From Plantago ovata (lineage: Eukaryota > Streptophyta > Magnoliopsida > Lamiales > Plantaginaceae): a stretch of 64,000 nt of DNA. Positions 42,457-56,500 of this stretch are shown here, piece by piece. The notes beneath the pieces are model-generated. The model saw nothing but the letters and a program-made list of their open reading frames with translations. It had not been told where the DNA came from and searched no databases. A program made the translations under genes and the position numbers. The stretch lies in assembly GCA_028274465.1 (NCBI GenBank), contig CM051458.1, positions 84,402,085 to 84,466,084 on the forward strand. Direction: 5' to 3'. Positions within the stretch are counted from its first letter, which is position 1. Every line of letters begins with the position of its first letter.

Positions 42457-43870
42457 CTGCAAATTACAATAGTTGAATAGATCTGTATTCACAGCAGAGC
42501 CTTTCTCAGAAACGTCTGTATAACAAGACATGGATCTACAAATAAGCATTTATAGACATACTCTAACAGGAGATTATCACATTAATAAATGCCTCTCTGC
42601 CTTGAACAATTAAACACGTGAGTTGATTTCAATTTAAAATGTGTTATTGATGCAAATAAATTTTTCAGTAGGAAAAACGTTGAATAAAACACAGAAAGCC
42701 CAAAAGTCTTTTCAGGTATCATATACCCTTCAAAAGGTATAATTAATATATGCTTATGTCTTTGTGATATGTACTAAATAACACTTTCTATAGCTACTGG
42801 CCCCTGCTTTCATGGTAAAACAAAGTATAGTAATCCTGAAGGTTTCCAGAACAATAGTGGATACTGTGAAAGGTTTCTTAGAAGTAAATGTTGCTGGAAA
42901 TGACCATTCCTACCAATGAGAATTGATTATATTATGCAAAAATAATGCAGAAACAGCCGAATGACCGAATGTAACCATCCAATGGCATATTCCAGGTTTA
43001 TCTCATACTTCAACAATAGATCCACAAGCTTCATGCCACCTCATGCACATTTAACAACTAACTAACAATCTAAATCTTAATTCCTAATAGTGGTCACTAG
43101 TCAGATTGTTGATCTCAACCTAAATCAACATCCAGAATAACAAATGTTTGAGCTACGACTGTTCCATCCATGGACACATCATCATCATATTTTAAAATCC
43201 AACCGCATAGCAATAACAAAAATAAAATCTATCATCAATTCACCGGTAACAGATCGTATAAATTGTTGCTACATACCCCTGACCTAAACACAGATTCATC
43301 GATTATACATGCCGATTTTTGTTAAATCAGTTGAAAACGAAATACAATCAAATCCAGCAAAGGACAAACAACAATGAAACACATGCGAGTTAATATCGCT
43401 CACAAAACAAAACAACCATACATTTCGACATTTTACAGTTTTACAGGTGAGTTAATATCGCTCACAAAACAACGATACATATGGACATTTTACAATACAA
43501 TACAACAGGTAATGGAGACGAAATCCGCCTTTTCTAGATATTTTTCCCAATCAAAACTCAAAAACATCACTCAGAACAGCAAGCTCGCTCATCCATGGCT
43601 ATCGTTAGTGATAAAATTAACGAAACAGAAGCACCGATTAGAATCGAGAGAGAGATGGATGATGTAAACGTACCGGAGGGAGATGAAGAGCAAATAACGG
43701 AGATTGGAGATGGCGAAAACCGTACGGAACGTGTACGTTGGGAATGGAAAGCAATCAAGCAGCTCAACTTTTTGCGAATCTGGGAAGTGGAAACTGACGG
43801 AAATGCAGGATTATTTATAGAGGATGGCTGAGAGAGGATTATTAATTTATTATTGGTGAGATTCATTTTT
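42457..43870 (-). promoter_or_regulatory. 5' leader intron, leader exon and promoter region of the phosphatase gene
   Basis: On the minus strand a leader exon of about 43674-43850 ends CTCCG|GTACGT. The matching acceptor TTTGCAG| is at 42457-42463, with the exon beginning two bases before the start codon. The 1.2-kb leader intron contains no gene. The open plus-strand frame at 43595-43831 is antisense to this exon and is not taken as a gene. Confidence 0.55.
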
Positions 43871-44428
43871 CTGTTTTAAATTCTTTTCTGGTGGTGACGT
43901 GTTTCCAGTTTAGTGTTTACGTTTCTCGTTTTGTCAGCCCCGCCGATTTTGAAACCCATTGCCGACAATTGTTCATAACTGTCTTGGCGTGCTGCCCTTT
44001 GATTGCTTTTTCGATTTGGAGCACGTAAAGGAATATTCTGAAGGAAATGGATCTCCTCATCTCCTGAGGTAAGTGGGCTTAACTAGGTGTACCGGCCTGG
44101 GATTCTGTATGGAGTACCGGCCTGATATATTCCTAAATTTACGCGCCCGCCAAACTCTATTGGCCCAAAGCTATGGAATGGCTCATAATGCTGCCCAACT
44201 AAGGGCCCACTCCGATAAAATTCATTATCGGTCAAAGTCAAATAAACCAAAAATAATAAGGCCACCATTTATCAGTTTATATAACTCATAAATTTCTAGC
44301 CTTGATCTTAAACTAGTATAGATCTCATATGGTAAAAGATTTACATACTGTTTGGATCCATTTTTGTTTTGCGAGGTCCCGTTTCTAAAATGATTATTAC
44401 CTTTGTGACTCTTTTAGAGCCAGTTTAA

Positions 44429-44792
44429 GGCCATCTCCAATAAAGGATGAGCAAACATGAGATGAGTAGTTCATCTGAGCCTCACCCGGTGAGGAGGGAT
44501 GAGCTACTTCCTTTCTTTTTTTACTTTTTGTTAATTCCTTTCTCTATCTCTCTGTGACCATCTCTATTATTATGCTTTTTGTTTTTTTTTTTTTCAAAGA
44601 AATGTGAAATAAAATGAAAAAATATGGATGAGAGGGGATGACTGTTGGAGTAGTTTGGGTATGAGTAAGTGGACGGTTACGTGGCATAAGAGAGAGAGAA
44701 TGAGAGGGGATGATCTTTCAAGAGTTCACCGTAGGCTGCTCAGGTCTTGCCTCCTAATTGCACGTCGCTTTCACATCAAGCTAGAGATGGCC
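44429..44792. mobile_element. candidate MITE with GGCCATCTC terminal repeats
   Basis: The left end GGCCATCTCCAATAAAGGATG and the right end (reverse complement GGCCATCTCTAGCTTGATG) are inverted over roughly 10-12 bases around 364 bp of non-coding, purine-rich DNA. The GGCCATCTCCA terminus is common in plant MITEs. A target duplication was not clear, so the superfamily is left open. Confidence 0.45.
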
Positions 44793-45026
44793 TATTCATG
44801 AAAATCTATTTATAGGCTTTTTTCTTTCTTTCTTTTTTTTTTTATTTTCCATACTTTCTCTCTCTAATCCATTCTCTCCTTTTATCTCTCTATGAATTCT
44901 TTTTACACATCATCATTGTCTTTTTCTTTACTTTACTAACTCTCCAAAATAATACAAAATACTAATTTTCTCTCACTCTCATTTTTTTTTCCTATTCAAC
45001 TCCCTAATCATCCATTCTAAAAATGA

Positions 45027-45444
45027 ATAGCCATAAGAGATACAAACGTTCCATAACCACATTGTTGTTTGTTTTGGCTCTGAGTACTTGGAATGGGCAC
45101 TATTACTGACTTAGCAGTTCATCCATAACCCCATATTTCAATTGCTACTGCCAATTACCACTTGCCTTTTAGATATAGGGGGTAGAAAATTGGCAAAAAT
45201 GAATGAGACCAAGGTGGTTATTAGATTTAGAATTGATAGCCAAAAGAGATCCAAACGTTCCATAACCACATTCTTGTTTGTTTTGGCTCTGAGTACTTGG
45301 AATGGGCACTATTATTGACTTAGCAGTTCATCCATAACCCCATATTTCAATTGCTACTGCCAATTACCACTTGCCTTTTAGATATAGGGGGTAGAAAATT
45401 GACAAAATGAATGAGACCAAGGTGGTTATTATATTTAGAATTGA
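45027..45444. repeat. 209-bp tandem duplication
   Basis: Copies 45027-45235 and 45236-45444 differ at only a few positions (for example TTGTTG versus TTCTTG near the start). No frame or gene spans them. Confidence 0.92.
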
Positions 45445-45469
45445 CGGTTTGGACTTGATAATATGGATT

Positions 45470-45802
45470 TCCAGTTTTGCCCTTTTTTTTTCCACTGTTG
45501 GTTAGAGATCTTTTAAGTATCCATGCGTGTTGGATTTGGTGGACTCATTCCGGTTAACTTTGCAACACTTGGTGGAGAGTAGTGAGAAACATTTTATTTG
45601 GGAGTTGTTACAGTCTTACATAGATGTACCTTTTCTATATATGACTGATGTGGTATTCATGTTAATCTCTTAGTTTTGATGTGAGGTTGATTATTGTGGT
45701 TATGATGATGTATACCTAAGAGTATTTCTCATATTTTTTGTAATCAAAGTTTGGACCCATTAATAAAAAGTTTTTTGGTCGTTTCAAAGAAAAAAAAAAA
45801 AA
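45470..45802 (+). mobile_element. possible LINE 3'-end fragment with A tail
   Basis: The segment ends in TTAATAAAAAGTTTTTTGG, then TTTCAAAG and an A run to about 45802. That is similar in layout to the end of the LINE at 11735-11765. No clear protein domain remains. The left border is a guess. Confidence 0.35.
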
Positions 45803-47051
45803 AGAGGTGTTTTCAATAGTTTCAAAATAAGTGGAATAGTTTATGGAGTGTTGGTAAAGTTGGGTTATTATAAAATTTGATGGGCGTTCGCATTAACTAC
45901 TTGAAAGTTACTTAAAGGTTCAAGAAGTTGTCAAAGTAGTAATTGCAAAATCAACTTTTTGGGCAAAAAACAGTTAAAATCCAACTTAATTTAAGGAGAA
46001 GTTGCCTAAGGAGGTCCAACACAACTTCTCCACCTTCAAATTACCATGCTTAATTTAAGAGGAGTTTCTAGCTTAAAAGTTGTTGTAAACACTCCTAAAA
46101 CTGTTTTTCTTTAAAATAATTGGTAAATTGGATAAGATATAGATTGTTGAAAATACCCACAATATATAACTTTCAACTCAAAAAGAGATATTACCAGACC
46201 TGGTCCACTTCGAAAAAAGTTGTATAAACTAAGAGTACGGGTTATTACACATATTCTCTTAAATGATAAGTTGAAGCTCAATAAGTTGAGTTGAACCATC
46301 TTAATCAACATCACTGAAATTAAGCCGGATTTTTTTTTATTAGTTTGAGTTTACAAATATTATTTTTACAATTTATGTAATTTTAAGTGATTTTACAAAC
46401 ACCCATTAAATTTTGTAATAATCAAATTTATCAATTTTCTCATTAAAAATTAGATTATGGGAAATAGATTAAATTTATCAACAGAGGAGCTATATATTGT
46501 TGACCTATTTAGAAAGTATTTCTCCAAAGTCCCGACAATTCACAAGCTAATGGATTGCCTTTGAAGTTTCCCAACATTTAAGTCATATTTAAACGCTTTA
46601 GCTTAAGGTTAACAAAGCTCTACGTGGTTAATTATGGAGCAATCACTTATATATACTTATTGAACCCTAGCACATTCTACACTATGCTTTTGGTTTAGTT
46701 TATTATGCATGTTGCACGAGCAGTCGTCTTTAGCCCTCTATGGAAATGTATTTTGAAACTACACTTGCTATACTTTAGTAATACAGTCGTCAGTCAATTT
46801 GTTTCCACCTGAAAAATAAATGATAGGATATTGACGAAGACTCAAGTTCGTGATGTATTAGTTTGGCTTAAAATATGTGGTTTGGACGTCTTCCAAATAT
46901 GGTTGTCTCAAAGGAAAAGGAAAGATGAGTCACTTTCTTGCATTTTGCATGAGCGGAACAACGATACAAGAAGACAGACGACGGACATGGCGACACCGTC
47001 AGAGGATCGAGACTGTTAGGAAGACATATTACTTCGATCAATCGGCGAGAG
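45803..47051. other. gene-poor intergenic DNA
   Basis: AT-rich sequence without recognised genes or RNAs. The short plus-strand frames at 46831-47077 have no family motif and adjoin LTR-like sequence. Confidence 0.4.
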
Positions 47052-47195
47052 TGACGTCTAGTGGTTGGTTTATATAACAGACCAAAAACTTTCTATGGTA
47101 TCTCACGTGCCATAGGTCTAATGGGCTCAACCCAACAAAAAAAACAACCTAGAATAATCTAGACTAATGTACAAAGAAAACGACTCTACATGACT
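47052..47195 (-). mobile_element. LTR-end fragment related to 8889-9030
   Basis: Shares TTTATATAACAGACCAAAAA, TCTCACG, CATAGG and several following blocks with the inferred gypsy LTR terminus near 8889. The same GAGAG|TGAC boundary occurs on the plus strand. The similarity fades by about 47195, so it is a fragment. Confidence 0.6.
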
Positions 47196-48780
47196 TAACG
47201 AATAAATATAAAAGATAAACAAATAATAAAATGCTATTATATATGTTTCCCGTCGATGGACTTGTCGGCCCACGAACTAACCACGACTTAGGCGGCCGTG
47301 CGGATAAATATTTTTTATTCAAAAAATTATGCAGTCCACATGGAACATACATTCTTATATTGATGCAATCGAGTGAAATGTAAAGATAACTCGCATTTAC
47401 ATACCCACCGCAATTGTAATTTATAGTGTTCATGGTAAACGACAAGTGCAATTATTATTATACATGTTGGATGAATGATTGTATGCAAGTGTTCAATGTT
47501 TAAACTAACGAAAATGAACTTGATTTTACTTTTGTTGATTATCAAAATCGTGTAAATTATAAAGGCTCATACTATGACAGCGCGAACCCTTGGAATATGA
47601 CCATTATTCTATATTTTCATGGAACATTCACATAGTAATAATTCATCGAATATGGCCATTATTCTAAATTCTCGTGGAATATACTATTTCAATCCATTGG
47701 TATGATATTACCTACTTTAACAAAAAGAGTGTATCATAACTAACTTACTATGTTAACAGTGTGAAATTCTGGTTGTATTTATTACAAAAATTGAATCAGA
47801 GTAACTTTATTTTGTTGTAAAGGGAGATTAAAAAAGCATAATTACGGGTAGTGGAGTTCACATTTGAAACTAAACTAAGCAGGATGTTTTGTAGGTATTC
47901 ATTACTGTGTTTGGTTGGGGTTGCATATGTTTTATGGACTGTTGCTCTTGATCTTATTTTTATTTTTTTTATTTTCTTTTGGTTGGATTATGTAGGAATT
48001 CATTCCTACACGTTTGGATCATGACCAGTTTGTAGTTGATAAAAAGTTCAGTAGCAGAAATAAAATAAGAAGTAATTAGCTTTCCTGTTCATTTAAGTTT
48101 AGTAGGAGGAGGAGTAGTAAATTGACTCCACAATCCATACTTATTTCTTTTTAGTGTTTTGTTTGATAATAATCCCAACGTTAGGTCTCATATTTAATTA
48201 ATATTTTTTAAATTTAAAAACAATATTATTCATTACCAAGTAATTTCAATGTTTTTTTAAGTAACTAAATACCGTATGCTATACCGTGTCAATTTAAATT
48301 AAGTATAAATGTAATATATATGGCGCCGTCAATCTAACATGTGACATCATTCGATAAATATCATTATTTATTTTATATCTACAAGCCATACATTATAATA
48401 AATACAATGAATATGTACGTTATATAGAATGATATATCATGTTGAAATATATTTAAAAAAAAAACCACCTACATTATAGAACTTGGTTCAAATTTGCAAT
48501 TACAAAAATAACTTTGGAATACAACACATCAAAATATTATCTTTCGAAAAATTTATTGAAAATTACTTGTAACAAATTTTTTATTATTGAAATTAGTACT
48601 TTGTTTTAAATAAAATACTGGTATAGAAATACATATACTAGTATAACTAAAAAAGTAATACTAGTACTGCTTACTACTGCAGTACTGCACACCCGTTTTT
48701 GTTGTGGTCCTCAAATGTCAAAATAGAAAAATTGTAAAAGTGCCACTAGTCATAAAATCATAACACTGTGCCAGCTTTTA
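47196..48780. other. AT-rich intergenic DNA
   Basis: Nothing recognised; A/T content is high and there is no long frame. Confidence 0.4.
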
Positions 48781-48819
48781 CCTAAGATATTTTCATCAAA
48801 CATTTCATTTCATACCCTC

Positions 48820-49350
48820 CGGTTCTCCGTCTGTCTCTCTCTGCAACTAAATCCACAGCACCACGCAACTTCTCGTCTTCCCCACCAAACTCACGAACAA
48901 ACCGGCCATGAAATTCAACTCAAACAGACAAAATTCATTCTCCTTCTGGTACGTGGATCTTCTCCAGGTCAATACTCATAACGTTGCACTAGAATTTTCC
49001 GCTTTTTGCATTTAGGTTTTAGCTCATTTATGACTTTACTGAACGATGAGAGCAGCTGTTGAATGAAATTTCGAGATGTTTTTTCTTCGAGCGAATGCAT
49101 CGATCCTCGTTTATCTACTGTTTAATTTACTGTCCAGTTATTGTTTAAGACTATTTTATGTTCTACGTGAAAGTTTGAAACCATGTTTTGGTAAAATTTA
49201 TCCAATATGCCTCATGATCTGAAACTGTTGTTTGGTTTCTCAGTTTGTTGAATTTTCAATGTGTGTATTGCGTTTGCAGGTAGCCAGGTTAAACGGGTAA
49301 TGCAGTACAATTGGTGTCGCTTAGGGCGAGAAATGTTGGAAGATCTGGTA
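48820..49350 (+). other. possible 5' end of an unidentified transcript
   Basis: A CT-rich, leader-like stretch (48820-48905) is followed by an ATG at 48909 with 20 codons (MKFNSNRQNSFSFWYVDLLQ) ending at CTCCAG|GTCAAT. An acceptor at 49279 begins a block with a good donor at 49348 (GATCTG|GTAATT), but the joined frame stops after a few residues. Downstream exon-like blocks, for example 52766-52811, give no recognisable protein. It may be a non-coding RNA or the leader of an upstream-spliced gene. No function is proposed. Confidence 0.25.
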
Positions 49351-52300
49351 ATTTCATCTTCCTTTATTTTTTTTGGTTGATTTGAAAGCATTTTATGTGT
49401 TTCATTTGTCCCAGACTCCCAATGGCTCTAGCTAGAGTTACTGTTATTTTTCATGAAATCACAATTGTGCTTAGAAACCGACTTGTTACACAGTTGTGCT
49501 CGAATCGTGTGTTAATTTTTTAGCCTGAAAGTCTATTGTCTCCGAGGTTTAGTGTAAACTGGAATCTACAGCACTACGCGTAGATACTAGTATACAAATA
49601 TTTATCCAGATCAGGATGTGAACTCGCAGAAAAACACTGGTTAGTTGATTATAGCTTCCCTGGATAGTTTCCACGGTGATATAAATGTAATAGGGTGGGT
49701 GGCATTGCTCATGACTATTGAGTGTTTTTGAAGGGTTCTTACCTCTTTACTGAAGTTGCCATATTCAAATTAGCTGTGTGTATACTAGGTAGCTACTTAT
49801 GTTTAGCTTTTAAATCTCAAGGTTGTCTCCTTTTGTCAAGATTAAACTCATGTTTAGCTGTTAAATCTCAGGATTTTCTCCTTTGTCAAGATCAAGTATC
49901 AACTGATATGTAATCATTAGACTCGGTCAGCCAATTCATGTAAATGAATCCCTGTAGATGTTAGGACAAAAAACATTAATAACTGCTAATTAGTGGTAGG
50001 AACATACTCGGTGCTTGAAGATCCCTGAGCTGCTTGCTTCTAAATCTGTCTTGGTTACATTTATAGACAAACTCATGATAAAGGTTCAGCTACAATGATA
50101 ACAGAAAGGAAATTGTTCAAAAAGGTTTGAACTTTGAATACATTTATAGACAATGAGATTCCAAGAAGGTTCAGATGTACAGATCCAACATGACTGTTCA
50201 AAACATAGCTTGGCATACTTTCAGTAATAACACAGTAACAACTCATAGCTCCACAGACCATCAGAGGGATTAATGGGGAAACAATGCGTTATGTGACCTT
50301 AAAAATAGAAAAAAAGGTGTATGCGGTAAAACCAATATTTATGTCTCATTTGTGTGGTTTGTGGCAGTACTAGAAATGTCCCTAAAACCTATTCAAGTGT
50401 CCATACAAGTTATTTTGCGATTGTTAAGCCATAATACCAGTGGTAGTGGCACCAAGTTGTACATTCCTACACTTTGGTTTGGAATTGAAAGAAGTATTAG
50501 CATGTAACTTGCAAACTATCTTCCTTCAGCATTATGTGATGTATACAACTTGATAGTCTCAAGGCTCTTAAGTTTTTCTTGTCAAAGTAATTGCAAAATG
50601 CTCATCTTTCATTTTTAATTTCAAGTGCACGGAGAGATACTTTCTACTTTCAAGAACAAAGATCATGAAGCCTTTTTATTGAACATAATGAGGTTCTTGT
50701 TCACCATTTCATTTTGATTGCATAATCTTCATGTCTAACCACCTATCTTTATGTAGATGTGTATCATCTGTATTTCCTTTGTGATCTTTCGAAATAGTAT
50801 GTTGCTTAACATTGATTTGGTGAATTTATTATATTATTTTTGCGGCTTTTGTGTTGTCCTTGAAATACTTATACACTATGCTATAAGATAGAGACAATAG
50901 ATCTCTAGTTGAGTACAGAATATGGCAATAAATAATCTCGTAGAATCTTTTTGAATTTTTTTTTACTACATGAACGACATAGGTTTGCTAATATAACTTG
51001 TTTTGTTATTTTATACATTTCCTTGATTTGAATTATTAGTTGTTCTAATTATATTTAAATCCATTCATATTATCTTAAAAAAGAAATTATATTTGAATCC
51101 ATTGGCTTTTAGAACGTCCCTGCTATGTTATGTTTGTTTCATGTCTTTGGTATGTTGTGAAATGTGAAGCATCAGAGAAGGTAGTTTACATGCGAGCGTG
51201 CACAATACAGTTGTGTATGTATTTTTGTTTACGTACATATATACTTTCTAGGGTGTTCATGCGTTTAAGATATAAGTAATTGTGTCATCTAAGAAGTTCA
51301 ACATATTTGATATGCAGCACCAAATGTTAATTGACCGAATGCTGATTCAACCATGGTCCATGGAGAATCTTTTGTGCTCAGTTTTGAGTTATCAACTAGT
51401 TGAGCTTATGCTGGTATAGCTTCTTCATGGTTCATGTGTAATCTAATTGATAATCCAATTTAGTAACAATTTTATCAGACTAAGAGAACGTAAACAGCCC
51501 AAGATCAATGAAATAGGGTATGAAATTCCATCGCATGCTGCAAATAGAAATACATTGATTGTGTTAGTCATTCATGCCATAAGACATGGTAATGTATTAT
51601 CTTGTGCAGTGGAGCAATTTTCTGCATTTTCCCATGGGCAGCATCCATCTGGAAACTGAAATTTTGTAATCCAGTTCAGTCATATGTTTTTATCTGATCT
51701 GTAGAATGGGTACTGCGAGCTGATCCTGAAAGTGCAGTCCTTCAGGAGTCAACACCAAATGAAATAAAAAATTTTGCATTGCCACCTCTCAACAATTTCT
51801 TTTTTTTTTTTTCATTGAGAGCAGTCAGCAGAGTCTGGCTACTTCATATTTAAAGAGTCGAGATGTTTGAAGTACATCCAAATCTTGAGAATTGTTTCGG
51901 TCAGTCTTGCAAGGCCACTACCAAAAAGAAACAATCAAGTAGACACATTTCAATGAAGGATTATAAATTTACGTACTTCAAGGCAGTCGATATGTAGGAG
52001 AATTTGATATTTCACTGAGGACTGGATGAAGAGAAATTATACAATCTACAAAATCTCAATATCACACTCTAAATGTAGATATTTTGGTTTTCTGTGTCAC
52101 TGTAAGGTCTACTGCAATTATCTGGCCCAAATTCTTTGGAACCCACCTCCAAGATAGTCCGAGTGGTATGCACTTGGTAGATGATTTGAGATATATGTTG
52201 GTATGTTCTGTGCTGTTGAAGGAAATCGGTAACTGCACATCCTTGACCTCAACCTGCATAACACACCAAAAACCTATTGAGGTTTAGCCTTTACGCATTA

Positions 52301-53583
52301 GACACTGAGCAAATAAAATCCTTTCATCTTTGATCTTATCAAGTTTCGCCTCTAAGCTGGTCCAGAGGCATCAGCTTAGTCTTCGGAATCTTACTTTCCA
52401 TTTAATTATCTTTGACTGATATTTCAGAAAGTAAATCGTTAATCTTGATGCTCAAGCAAGGTCTGAAACGGCTAAAAAATTGGCCCATAATATATGCTTC
52501 TGACTTGGTTGCAATTGTCTGTTCTTAGATTCCTTTATAGTGGATATCTCAATACATGTTCTATGGTGCAGAAAATAGAGAGAGAACAATGTTGATATGG
52601 AATATACTGGTACTGAAGCAGTGATTAGGATTTCATTACCTTTGTCTGTGAGTCTAACCTTATTGAGTTGCTATTTTTATTTATATAATTTGATGCATGT
52701 TGCGCTGTGCTTGATGTAATTATATTCCGAGTGATCTGAGTCACTTTCGTTTCTCTTTTAATAGATCTGGTTGAATGAGAAGCTTTGGGTGAAAAAATAT
52801 ATCATCACAGGTTGGTTAGATTTTACCTTTTTGATATTAGATGTGCATGAACAATCATAAACCGTATGAGACTTAGAATCGATTCACCATGTGTTTTATG
52901 TAGCTGTATGAACATGTGTGTCTAATATATATGTAGTACAGTGCATATTCACCATTAGTGGTTCAAACTTTACATATTTTAAAGCCATTTTACTAGATTC
53001 ACTGCTAGGATCTCATATGGACTATTGCACTTCTATAGTATACGATTACTGTTAGAAACACATGTCGATGTTTTCTTCAAGGTGGAAGTTGTTTTTATGT
53101 TTTTTAGCTAGTACTTGATTTCCTTCTCATGCTACGTTTGTTGGTCTTTTTCCACAAAACGAAACTGAGGACTTAATTATTCGTGATTGATTTTTTCTGT
53201 GTGCAACTTTTTAGTAGTAATTAATTTGTACATGAAACTGGACCCCTTCAGAAAAGTGGTCAGAAGTCCATCCAATTAAGTAGCAAACTTAATCTTCTGA
53301 TAAATACGTTATGATGAGCAAATTGGGCATGCTAACGACCAATGATCCAAGAATAGCTTAAATGATCTAATACAAGCAGCTGGTGTGTTTGACCTTCTTG
53401 TACTAGGCTGCATTTCCTTCACACATCTGAAGTTCCAATGGTAGTTAGCCAGAATAATTATATCATCTACATAATGATGGTTGTTACCACTTTCAAGTTT
53501 CAACATCTAGTGCACAAATCTTAGAATCTGAATTCTTTTATGGATAAAGATAGTTGCCATCCCTCAAAGCATGCATCTGTTTG
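49351..53583. other. non-coding region 3' of the MADS-box gene
   Basis: No protein family was recognised on either strand. A short tandem duplication (period 51 bp) lies at 49799-49899. The part next to 53583 should hold the MADS gene 3' UTR. Confidence 0.4.
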
Positions 53584-56500
53584 CTAATTTAGTTCCAGTC
53601 TGCAGCATTTGTTCCGCCAAATTTAGTCTCAGATCTTGAATAATAATTTCATTTCAATAACTTTCTGGGGCTAACAAGGATGAATTACCTCAATTTCGGA
53701 TCGTCTGGTGTTCCCTCACGCATCTCTTGCTCTGGCTGGCCAAGCTGGAGACAAACAGGTTCATTTGGGTCATCTCTAATGTTTAAACCATCAGTAATAA
53801 GACCATTACTACTTTCTCCCGAAGAATCTTTGCATCCATAAGCCTAAAATAGAATCATCACAGCTGAGTATCAGTAAAGCCAATGTTCAAATTGTTGCTA
53901 TTATTTCAACTTCCTAGTAAATGCATATTCACACGAGCTTAACAGAACTGGTCAATGTCTTTTGGATATGCTTACCTTTTTATACAATTCCATATTTTCC
54001 TTATTGATTAGCTCTATCTTCTTATACAGTTCCAGATTTTCTTTGTGGAACATGTTTCCCTGCAGGAACGAAATATTATGACACTTAGCTACAGAAAAGT
54101 ATCAAATACGATATTTGACATTCTCTGTGTGCTTGTTGTTTTCCTGTAAAGCATCCTTATGGTATTAAAATAGTTGCTGCGTGTATGTTATTTCCTGCCC
54201 TGACCTTCTGATGTAATTCATGTATCTCGTCCATTAAGATCTGGTCCTGCAGATATTTAATCATGATTCAGTCACTTGATATGAATACTTAAGAGTTATA
54301 GCCAATATAGATAAAATTCCAGACCTTTGTCGTGCGAACTCCTCGGAGACTTGTCTCCAGCTTATTCTCCAGGTTCTGTAGTTCTTTGACATTCAAACCA
54401 GAAAGCTCCTCCCCCAGCAATTGCCTGGTGATGAATGGAGTTGGAATATTTAGGCTTAAACATACCTTCCCTTTCAATAGTCTTTTGCATGAGGAATGTC
54501 TGCTAGATAGCATTTATATTTTTTCCCTCATCTTTTCTGTATGTATGAATTTGAAGTTTTGAAAACTGATTTTATTTTCAAAATACTCTTGGTTAGTGAT
54601 TATTGATGACTAAAAAAAGAAGAAACTATGTGCATGAAGTGGTTGTGTGACAATTGTCTGTGAATTTTTTTTTATTCTTATATGCCATTCCTGTTACTTT
54701 ATTTATTCATTTATCTGGCGTGCAAATGTGACGCATATTGATGTCTGAGCAAGGACATAATTTCTCCAACTAAATGATTGATGCGCATGATATTTGACAA
54801 TGTAAATCATGTGCAATATGTACGAATGGACGTTAGGTGATCATATTCTATTTTTTCTTTTTCCTAGAATGATCTCTTTTCTTCTGGGGGTTTCTAGATT
54901 CATTAGGCAGGAATCATTTCTCTGGCACCTGGCTGAGAGAAAATATAACATTCGGAATAGTGGCATGTTAAAGGCATGATTAATAACCTACTATTAATTG
55001 ATTAAAGAATTTTATCATGTGAAGTGGTGCAAGGATATTCACCTGTGACTCTCTTGCAACTGCTGCAATTGTTGCCTGAGCATGCCCGCTTCCTGTTGCC
55101 AAAACTGCAGAGCATAATCAATTATAAGCAAGTTAACCTTTACTCTCCTAGTGCATACTTTAAAATACCCTGTCTCCTATCAATCATATAAAATATACAG
55201 GTGTCGGTTAAGCTAATATATTAAGATACAGAATTACATTGTTACTAGGCTTCGAGGAAAAGTGTTTGCGTTGTACATGCATGACCTAAGATATGACATT
55301 TCATCCACAGGCACTTAGAAAATCACTTAGCCATGCAATACACATCAGATATGCTGGATGGCGTATCCATAGCTTTTGATCTCTCCATCCCCCCCCCCCC
55401 CCCCCCCCCCCCCATTTTGACGTTGGTTACATGCGACATGCCTGTGCATCAAGAATCAAGAGACATTGTTTTATTTGACTGAACCCGACATGGATATGTG
55501 GAATCTTCTGTTGTTCTTATGGGCCAAAAGTGCGATTAAAATTTCATTGTATTCCCTAAAAGACAAATGACAATGCTAAAAGGGATGCAAAACAAGGTTT
55601 TACGGCTAAGTTGTATCTCTTTTCTTTCCATTTACTGCAATAACAATAGAACTCCCGACTTCAAATTTCATCAAAATTTCCAAGAAATAATGCCTCCCAT
55701 GCATATACCTGAAAGATAAGTGCTGCCGTTTTACATTAAGTGGGTCAATGATGATGTGAACGTCCCTTGTTTGATTAGATAATTAGTTTGTAAAGTTTCC
55801 GACTCATCTCATGGTTATAACGTGTGTCCTCTTTACCTGTGTTAGTGTGTTTAATATTGGATGTTCATTATTTGTTTGAAATTCAATTTCTGTTAAAATC
55901 TTTGTGATTGTTATACATAAAACTAACAAAAAATTGCCAAAGCTGGATTTATAATCTTCTAGAATTTCTGAAAATCCTGCGACACATATTTGTACATATT
56001 ACATACAAGTACCATGTGCTTGCAGGTTTCATTCTACGAGTCCATTGATGTTTTATCCAGCATGTATGACCTATATGTTTGCTCCCAGTAATAAAAAAAT
56101 ATGTGGTCCTCATATAAGCAAGTAAACGGAATTCATTGGTTGTTTAGTTTGTGGGGTTTTAATCGCTGTACTATGGTCATCCATGTGATTGTTTAGTTAG
56201 ACTCGACTGATGAATTCACACACTTGCTTTCTCATCCACCACCAATCCACCCACACACACTAACCCATACCCATCCATGTGGGTCCTTGAGGTTTTAACA
56301 CTGCATGTACTTCGCCTTTGTCATAGGAATCAATTTGAAAGATAATGGGGTAAGACCTGGTTACATAAACCAAGAAGAACAGGTGTTGGATGCTGGAGTA
56401 GGAGCATGAATTCATTAATATTGAAGAAACTTATTCTGGGAATGAATTTGAAATAGAATAGGTAGGAGTTGGGTGATGTCGAGTGAGAAAGGTAGCATGC

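Noticed and set aside
43595-43831. 78-residue plus-strand open frame with charged sequence
   Set aside because: It lies antisense to the inferred leader exon of the phosphatase gene and has no family similarity that I recognise.
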